37,266 bases of DNA, from contig CAZENS010000007.1 of the NCBI GenBank assembly GCA_964513905.1, forward strand, positions 1 to 37,266, given 5' to 3'. This DNA is from CAMEGH01 sp964513905. Its GTDB lineage: Bacteria > Patescibacteriota > Saccharimonadia > Saccharimonadales > Saccharimonadaceae. Both the position numbers and the translations under genes were made by a program. Positions 31,582-37,266 of the stretch are shown here, in pieces (position 1 is the stretch's first letter; every line of letters starts with the position of its first letter). Below the pieces are notes generated by a model. The model did not search any database. It saw only the letters and a program-made list of their open reading frames with translations, and was not told where the DNA came from.

Positions 31582-34098
31582 ATGCTTTACTATAGTCAAT
31601 CTACAAAACAAGCGCTGGCCTCGCTAAACACATCAAAAAATGGGCTCTCATCAGCAGAAGTCAAAAAACGACTGTCGATTTACGGAAAAAATGAAGTTAA
31701 ATTAAATCGAAAACCGCTTTGGCGAATTATTATAGAGCCGTTTGCAAACGTGTTTATGGCGGTACTTGGTGCTGCGGTAGCTCTAAGCCTGTGGCAAAAA
31801 GAGCCGCTTGATGCAAGTATTATCGGATTCATCATGATATTGAACGCCGTAATCTTTTACATTCAAACTTACTCAACTCAAAAAGTGCTTCGTACGCTAG
31901 AAAAGAAAAGCCAACAAAAAGTAACTGTTGTTCGCCACAAAAAAGAGCAGAAGATTGATATTTCGCTTCTTGTTCCCGGCGATATTGTTTTACTAAGCGA
32001 AGGAGAGAAGATACCGTCAGACGGACGAGTAGTTGCGGCTAATCAGTTGCGCGTGAATGAATCTCAGCTAACCGGTGAAAGTGAGCCAATCAGCAAACAT
32101 TCCGACCCCGTTAACAGCGAGGCGCCAATTTACGAACGAAGTAATATGGTGTATCAAGGCTCGTTTGTAATCGGTGGAAATGCAAGTTATGTTGTAACAG
32201 CCACTGGCAATAAAACTGAATTCGGAGCAATTGCAAGCCTCGTAAAAAAAGATGATCTTGTGAGTCCAATTCAAAAAAAGATTGATACGTTAATTTCCCA
32301 GATTATAATTGTTATACTTGCAATATCTATTGTGGCATTTGGGCTCTCTATTGTGCGAGGCATGGAAATCATCGAGGCTCTACGCTTTGTTCTTGCAATT
32401 GCCGTATCTGCCGTACCAGAAAGCCTACCTGTTGCTATTTCTGTTGTACTAGTACTCGGAATGCGTCGCATGGCAGCAAAAAAAGCATTGGTTCAAACAA
32501 TGCGCTCCATAGAAACAATTGGTGCCGTTACGACAATTGCAACAGATAAAACCGGTACACTGACCCAGAATAAACTTAGCCTATCAACAACGTGGCAACC
32601 ATCTACTAATACCGAAGATCTTACACAGCAGGCTGTTAAAGCGATATCATTCAGCAAACACTCACTCAGCGACCCGCTCGATATAGCAATTACAGAATTT
32701 GCAAAAAAAGAAGGCGTTAACCTGACTCGCCACACTCCACTCACTAGCTTTGCGTTTGATCAGGATCTTGCTATGAGCGGTAGTCTTTGGCATAGCGGAA
32801 AGCAATACGACCTATTTGTAAAAGGAGCGCCCGAGCACATACTACGGCGTAGTAAATTATCAAAAAAAGAACTAAGTGAAGCAAAAACAGAGCTAGAAGC
32901 GCTGACGTCACACGGATATCGTGTAATTGCAGTTGCGCACGCTACGACTCAAAAGCCTGTGGATCTACTCAGTAACTTGCCACCAAAAACACAATTCAGC
33001 TTCGACGGATTTTTAGCTGTAGCAGACCAGTTGCGCCCAGAAGCAAAAGCCGCCGTAAAATCTGCTCAGCGGGCGGGAGTAACTGTTCGAATGATAACCG
33101 GAGACCACCTGGAAACTGCATATTTTATCGGGAAAGAGCTTGGTATGGTTACAGAGCGAAGTCAAATATTTGATAGCCGAGAAATAAATACCATGACAGA
33201 TAAAGAGTTGGCGAAAGTACTAAAAAATGTGCGTGTTTTTGCCCGCGTGATTCCAGAGCAAAAGTATCGAATTTTAACAATATTAAAGCAGCATAATATT
33301 ACAGCCATGACTGGAGACGGTGTCAATGATGTTCCCGCTCTATCGAGCGCACACGTTGGGCTCGCAATGGGCAGTGGATCACATATCGCAAAAGATGCTG
33401 GAGATATTATTTTGCTTGATGATAACTTTAAAACCATTATCGATGCACTACGAGAGGGGAGAACAATCATCAGCAACGTTCGGCGAATGCTCCTCTTTTT
33501 ACTCTCTACTAATGCTGGTGAGATCTTAACAATGATGGCATCACTTATTATGGGGCTTCCGATTCCGCTCGTCCCAGTGCAAATTTTATGGGTAAATCTT
33601 GTAACGGACACTTTTATGGTAATACCTCTTGGGTTGGAGCCAGCTGATAAAAACACGCTATCAGACAGGCCAACTCGCCCAAATGCTCCAATACTATCAA
33701 AAGACATGATTATCCGAATGTTGCTCATCTCTCTATCTATGGCAGTTCTTACAATCGCCGGCTTTATCTACTTCCTGCAAACTCATGGCATAGATTACGC
33801 CCGAACGGTAGCATTTCATATACTCGTTGTTACCCAAATCGCCAATGCGTTCTGCGTACGAAGCGACTACGGATCAATTTTCGCAAGCCTACGCGTATGG
33901 AGTGCTCCGTTCTACGTTGGATTAGCGGCAACCATCGTAGTACATGGACTCACTTTGTTCACTCCTGTTGGCGACATTCTTCATATGGAGAAACTTCACC
34001 TTATTGACCTTGCCGTAACTTCAACCCTTGCGATGATTATTCCAATAGTTGTTAGCGAGCTTCATAAGTTAATCACAAAGCCATCAGCAGCCAAGTAA
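31582..34098 (+). CDS. P-type cation-transporting ATPase (P2/Ca2+ pump-like)
   Basis: 838 residues. The N-terminal cation-ATPase domain has S-T-K-Q-A-L. The actuator loop is L-T-G-E-S-E-P. The membrane helix with P-E-S-L-P-V-A is followed by phosphorylation site D322-K-T-G-T-L-T. The P domain ends T-G-D-G-V-N-D-V-P-A-L, and a C-terminal set of helices completes a P2-type pump. Ca2+ is the usual ion for this pattern, though Na+/K+ or Mg2+ cannot be excluded. The ATG at 31573 is inside the -10 box, so 31582 is used. It converges on a second P-type ATPase 17 nt away. Confidence 0.93.
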   Translation: MLYYSQSTKQALASLNTSKNGLSSAEVKKRLSIYGKNEVKLNRKPLWRIIIEPFANVFMAVLGAAVALSLWQKEPLDASIIGFIMILNAVIFYIQTYSTQKVLRTLEKKSQQKVTVVRHKKEQKIDISLLVPGDIVLLSEGEKIPSDGRVVAANQLRVNESQLTGESEPISKHSDPVNSEAPIYERSNMVYQGSFVIGGNASYVVTATGNKTEFGAIASLVKKDDLVSPIQKKIDTLISQIIIVILAISIVAFGLSIVRGMEIIEALRFVLAIAVSAVPESLPVAISVVLVLGMRRMAAKKALVQTMRSIETIGAVTTIATDKTGTLTQNKLSLSTTWQPSTNTEDLTQQAVKAISFSKHSLSDPLDIAITEFAKKEGVNLTRHTPLTSFAFDQDLAMSGSLWHSGKQYDLFVKGAPEHILRRSKLSKKELSEAKTELEALTSHGYRVIAVAHATTQKPVDLLSNLPPKTQFSFDGFLAVADQLRPEAKAAVKSAQRAGVTVRMITGDHLETAYFIGKELGMVTERSQIFDSREINTMTDKELAKVLKNVRVFARVIPEQKYRILTILKQHNITAMTGDGVNDVPALSSAHVGLAMGSGSHIAKDAGDIILLDDNFKTIIDALREGRTIISNVRRMLLFLLSTNAGEILTMMASLIMGLPIPLVPVQILWVNLVTDTFMVIPLGLEPADKNTLSDRPTRPNAPILSKDMIIRMLLISLSMAVLTIAGFIYFLQTHGIDYARTVAFHILVVTQIANAFCVRSDYGSIFASLRVWSAPFYVGLAATIVVHGLTLFTPVGDILHMEKLHLIDLAVTSTLAMIIPIVVSELHKLITKPSAAK

Positions 34099-34115
34099 CT
34101 GCTACAAGAAGAGCC

Positions 34116-36461
34116 TTACACTTCGGACGAAGACTCTCGTTTTGCAATTCGCTTTCCGGCTCGGTTAGCAAGATACCACTGAAGCAGCGCAGATACAATA
34201 ATAAAACCCGATACAGGTAGAAGATCTGCAAACGCAGGCTGCGTAAAGTCGAAGAAGCTACGGGCGAACCCAAAACCAAATGCAGCACTAGCAACTACTG
34301 TTGCCAGAATAATATATAAAGCTCGAGCAAATTTTGCCCAAAAGTCATACGATATTCTTAGTAACCGTGGCATAAGTAGCACAAGGTAAATTCCAAAGAA
34401 CGTAGCGATAATAACAGTCGTAGTAGTAACACTCTTATGATCAGCTGTACCGATACTCGTCATATACCAGTAGCTAAATGTAACCGTTATGCCAGATATA
34501 AACGAAATCGGCAGGACGGCAAAAAGCGTATCTCGCCAAAAATCTTTAGGATTCACCCGATAATTTGGCTTAGGCGGAAACAGCGTCCACATAATAGTAG
34601 GGAGCGTCACTAAAAATACGTTCATAAACGTGTTATGGCGAGGCTCAAACGGATAAACAATGCCGAGCGCCATTGTAGCAAGTAATAAAAATATGCCGTA
34701 TAAAATTTTATGAAAGAACAGTGTAGCGATAATCTCAATTGCTTGCATGATCCGATTACCTAACTTCATACCAACTGGCAGTGCATTGAAAGAATTATTC
34801 AACAGCACAATATCAGCAACGCGTCGACTGGCCGCAGCGCCAGAATACATCGCTACACCCAAGTCTGCCTTCTTGAGCGCTAAAGCATCGTTAATTCCGT
34901 CGCCGACCATGCCAACGAACTTTCGTTGCTGCTGAAATGTTTGAATGAGTTTTTCCTTTTGCTCGGGCAAAACTCGTGCAAAAATTGTTGTACGGTACAC
35001 TGTTTTGTACCATTCTTTTTCATCCATCTGCTCTAGTTCAGCGCCAGTAACAACCCGATCATAATCAATAATTCCAGCTTTTTTTGCAATATATTGAACC
35101 GTGTCAGGATTATCACCACTTATCACACGAACACTAACACCTCGCTGCTGAAGAAAGTCTACAGTTTGAACCACGCCTTCACGAAGATCATTTCTAAGAA
35201 TAACAAGACCTAGCAGCGACACACCCCTTGGCTGTTCAACAAGCTGACGAAGCGGGGTTTTGCTATCCTTACTCACAGCAACAAGCAGCACCCGTTTACC
35301 CTCCTTGGTCAGCTTTTCAATTAAATCCGCTTGTTTTTGAGTTATTTTTGACAACTTGGATACATACTCTGGCGCACCCATGAAAATCGTTTGCTCGGAA
35401 TATGAGCCAATCTTTACTCGAACAGCGCTCATTTTGCGTTCGCTACTAAAAGCAAGGATGTCTAACGTATCGTACTGAGCGGGCGTATCGAGTGCAGCAA
35501 TAATTGCTTCGCCCGTAGCGTTACCTCCGCTTGTTTCTTGTGCGGTAACACTAATCAGCTCACGATAATATCGGCTATCGTTTTTATCATCAAACGCCAA
35601 AAATCTATCAAAAACAACACTCGGTTCGGTAAGAGTACCTGTTTTATCCGTACAAAGCACATTCAACAAAGCCATAGCTTCTATAGCAGTCAGCTTTTGC
35701 GGTAGAACCTGCTCGGCAGCAAGCTTTAATGATCCATACGCCAACAATAGCGTGCTCGCCAAAAGGAGGCCTTCTGGAATTACAACGACTGCGCCAGATG
35801 TAACCGTCTTAAATATGCGAATGAGATTTTCTCCCATGGCTGCGTACACCACAATAACCAACAAAGACAGCCCCAGCGCCCCATAGGTGAGCGCACTAAT
35901 CGCAAAGTTTATTTTACGTTGCAATGGTGTAACTTCTGGTATGTATTCTTTTAGTTTTTTTGTCATTTTACCGGCCTTGGTTGCATGTCCTACGGCAGAT
36001 ACGCGTGCCTTTGCACTTCCTGCCACAACCGCAGTACTTGCAAGAATAGTGTCGCCAGGCTGTTTATATACCGAAGCCGATTCTCCTGTAAGAAGGCTTT
36101 CGTCAACCTCCATGCCCTTGCTCGAAAGGATTATCGCATCTGCAGGTACCTCATCACCTGTAGAGAGTAATATCTCATCGTCATCTTGAAGTTCTGTATA
36201 TAGTACGTCCTCCGTACGCCCATTGGGTAAAATTCGATGTGCACGTGGCGCGCTCATTAGCTCCAGCTTTCTTAGTGCCAAACGTGCTCGCACTTCTTGC
36301 ATAACACCGATTGCAAAGTTGATCGTAATAACTACCGAAACAAAGTACGCATCTCTATACTCACCAAGGAGCAGGAGTATCGCCGCTAGGCTATAGATTG
36401 CGATAACAATGGGGGTAAAAAAGTTGCGGTAAACAATACTAAAAAATTCTTTCGATGTCAT
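34116..36461 (-). CDS. P-type ATPase, CtpE-like
   Basis: 781 residues from ATG 36461. Actuator motif L-T-G-E-S-A-S, membrane helix V-V-V-I-P-E-G-L-L-L-A, phosphorylation site Asp272 in T-D-K-T-G-T-L-T-E, and hinge V-G-D-G-I-N-D-A-L-A-L. The P-E-G-L-L-L and E-R-K-M-S-A-V patterns resemble mycobacterial CtpE, a Ca2+ importer, more than the neighbouring pump. The frame extends to 36488, but TATAAT (complement of 36469-36474) lies seven nt before the chosen ATG, so the extension is not transcribed. It is divergent from the thioredoxin-fold gene. Confidence 0.92.
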   Translation of the reverse strand: MTSKEFFSIVYRNFFTPIVIAIYSLAAILLLLGEYRDAYFVSVVITINFAIGVMQEVRARLALRKLELMSAPRAHRILPNGRTEDVLYTELQDDDEILLSTGDEVPADAIILSSKGMEVDESLLTGESASVYKQPGDTILASTAVVAGSAKARVSAVGHATKAGKMTKKLKEYIPEVTPLQRKINFAISALTYGALGLSLLVIVVYAAMGENLIRIFKTVTSGAVVVIPEGLLLASTLLLAYGSLKLAAEQVLPQKLTAIEAMALLNVLCTDKTGTLTEPSVVFDRFLAFDDKNDSRYYRELISVTAQETSGGNATGEAIIAALDTPAQYDTLDILAFSSERKMSAVRVKIGSYSEQTIFMGAPEYVSKLSKITQKQADLIEKLTKEGKRVLLVAVSKDSKTPLRQLVEQPRGVSLLGLVILRNDLREGVVQTVDFLQQRGVSVRVISGDNPDTVQYIAKKAGIIDYDRVVTGAELEQMDEKEWYKTVYRTTIFARVLPEQKEKLIQTFQQQRKFVGMVGDGINDALALKKADLGVAMYSGAAASRRVADIVLLNNSFNALPVGMKLGNRIMQAIEIIATLFFHKILYGIFLLLATMALGIVYPFEPRHNTFMNVFLVTLPTIMWTLFPPKPNYRVNPKDFWRDTLFAVLPISFISGITVTFSYWYMTSIGTADHKSVTTTTVIIATFFGIYLVLLMPRLLRISYDFWAKFARALYIILATVVASAAFGFGFARSFFDFTQPAFADLLPVSGFIIVSALLQWYLANRAGKRIAKRESSSEV

Positions 36462-36518
36462 ACAGTTTATTATACACTTCGCTAGCAAAATGCAGCATAA
36501 GCAGTTATACTAGTGCAT
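36462..36518. promoter_or_regulatory. Divergent leaderless promoters
   Basis: The 57 bp between the two genes hold a minus-strand TATAAT (36469-36474) seven nt from the ATPase ATG and a plus-strand TATACT (36506-36511) seven nt from the ATG at 36519. No Shine-Dalgarno serves either gene, and -35 elements are weak. Confidence 0.6.
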
Positions 36519-37076
36519 ATGAATTCGCGGCTAAAAATTGCGATAGGAGCAGGGATTGCAATCATTGTACTTTTGTACGCAGGCTTGTTATTACAGAGTG
36601 ATTCAAAAAAAGTAGAACCCGAAAGTAGAACAGAGCTAACAACAAGTACCACCGAAACCACCGACTCAAAGGCAAACGAAACTAAAGAGAAAACTAGTAC
36701 TGCAGGTGAGCAGGGGGGTGATGCAGAAAGCGCAACTTCATCATCAAGCTCGAATAGCGCAAAAGGTGCCGCAGTTAAGACACTAGAAACTGAATTATTC
36801 AAAAAGACCAAGGGGAAACGGATTATCTTCTTTTATGATAAAAACGTACCAACAAACAAAAAAACGTATGATTTTATTAAGGCTAATCTTAATAACTTCT
36901 CGAAAGATGCAACATTTTTTGTAGCAGACTACAACAAGAACAAGGAGCTCCGAGAACATTACGGGATAACAAGGCCAGGAGTTATGATCGCCTTTACAGC
37001 AGACGGTGATATTACAGGTCTTTACGGGGCTGAAGAGCCAAGCTTAGAGGCTATCAAGTCGTCGCTCGGTGTATAA
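36519..37076 (+). CDS. Membrane-anchored thioredoxin-fold protein without CxxC
   Basis: 185 residues from ATG 36519; a GTG at 36513 is one base after the -10 box and is unlikely to be transcribed. The N-terminal helix (about 6-26) anchors a Ser/Thr/Glu linker (30-85). The rest has a thioredoxin-like pattern: strand R-I-I-F-F-Y-D, helix, strand T-F-F-V-A-D-Y, then the cis-Pro-like turn T-R-P-G-V-M-I-A-F. Where thioredoxins have C-x-x-C the sequence is N-V-P-T-N-K, so there is no redox pair. It is probably an extracytoplasmic binding or scaffold protein. It stands just before the tRNA gene. Confidence 0.8.
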   Translation: MNSRLKIAIGAGIAIIVLLYAGLLLQSDSKKVEPESRTELTTSTTETTDSKANETKEKTSTAGEQGGDAESATSSSSSNSAKGAAVKTLETELFKKTKGKRIIFFYDKNVPTNKKTYDFIKANLNNFSKDATFFVADYNKNKELREHYGITRPGVMIAFTADGDITGLYGAEEPSLEAIKSSLGV

Positions 37077-37096
37077 CCACCTGTGGTGTCGTTATT

Positions 37097-37124
37097 TTGA
37101 AAACAACTAGTTCTTTGCTATAAT
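37097..37124 (+). promoter_or_regulatory. tRNA-Gln promoter
   Basis: TTGAAA (37097-37102), 16-bp spacer, TATAAT (37119-37124), about 20 nt before the tRNA. Confidence 0.75.
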
Positions 37125-37144
37125 TATTAACGCACATAAAACAA

Positions 37145-37219
37145 TGGGATGTCGCCAAGTGGTAAGGCACCGGGTTCTGGTCCCGGCATTCGGGGGTTCG
37201 AATCCCTCCATCCCAGCCA
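37145..37219 (+). tRNA. tRNA-Gln (anticodon CUG)
   Basis: TGGGATG pairs with CATCCCA in the acceptor stem. The D arm has GCCAAGTGGTAAGGC. The anticodon stem CCGGG/CCCGG encloses TTCTGGT with CTG at positions 34-36. The T arm has GGGGGTTCGAATCCCTC, and discriminator G is followed by an encoded CCA. The CUG anticodon reads CAG only, so a separate UUG tRNA is expected elsewhere. Confidence 0.96.
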
Positions 37220-37266
37220 AGTAGAAAAAATTTCGCCAGAGAGAGCTAAACTCGAATTATTAGGCT

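Noticed and set aside
33162..33728. 188-codon minus-strand frame inside the P-type ATPase.
   Set aside because: Fully contained in the conserved P-domain and membrane coding region on the plus strand; no promoter or ribosome-binding site.

Overview
The window looks like the chromosome of a candidate phyla radiation bacterium, most likely Candidatus Saccharibacteria (TM7) or a close relative. Reasons: compact AT-rich DNA with short gaps, CPR-style informational genes, an actinobacterial-type resuscitation-promoting factor, and many genes whose start codon lies 6-10 nt after a TATAAT-like -10 box (leaderless transcripts). Every gene reads through with standard bacterial code and no gene needs TGA as a sense codon, which argues against Gracilibacteria/Absconditabacteria. 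The assignment rests on gene content only; no 16S rRNA is present.

Layout. 1-1184: a decayed stretch with a broken nucleotidyltransferase-like ORF, an ASCH-domain pseudogene and a terminator-like hairpin. 1185-5330: P-loop kinase, YgjP-type metallopeptidase, orphan membrane histidine kinase, convergent membrane glycosyltransferase. 5350-15584: the classical secE-nusG-rplK-rplA-rplJ-rplL block, broken into four separately promoted and terminated units. Between these units lie a membrane protein, an Rpf muralytic enzyme, a thymidylate cluster (thyA, folA, dcd, tmk), a small membrane protein and a DUF389 protein. RNA control elements are visible: an L1-binding leader before rplA, and an L10 leader with attenuator before rplJL. 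15587-16956: an archaemetzincin-like protease and an unrecognised coiled-coil/beta protein.

17060-24728: a replication and repair run, dnaX-dnaB-GT-ybaB-recR-DHH phosphoesterase-cysS. DnaX and RecR have both lost their usual four-Cys zinc modules. 24738-31497: PerM/AI-2E permease, tgt, an ABC-2 exporter divergent from tgt, an OmpR/HK two-component pair and a GreA/B-like factor. 31582-36461: two convergent P-type ATPases. 36519-37219: a membrane-anchored thioredoxin-fold protein without CxxC, and tRNA-Gln(CUG).

How it fits together: ribosome stalk proteins, transcription factors and thymidylate synthesis dominate the left half and carry long leaders with Shine-Dalgarno sites. Envelope, signalling and transport genes mostly use leaderless promoters. 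The Rpf enzyme, extracytoplasmic proteins, ion pumps and sensor kinases are what a surface-attached epibiont of Gram-positive hosts would be expected to carry, but that lifestyle is inferred.
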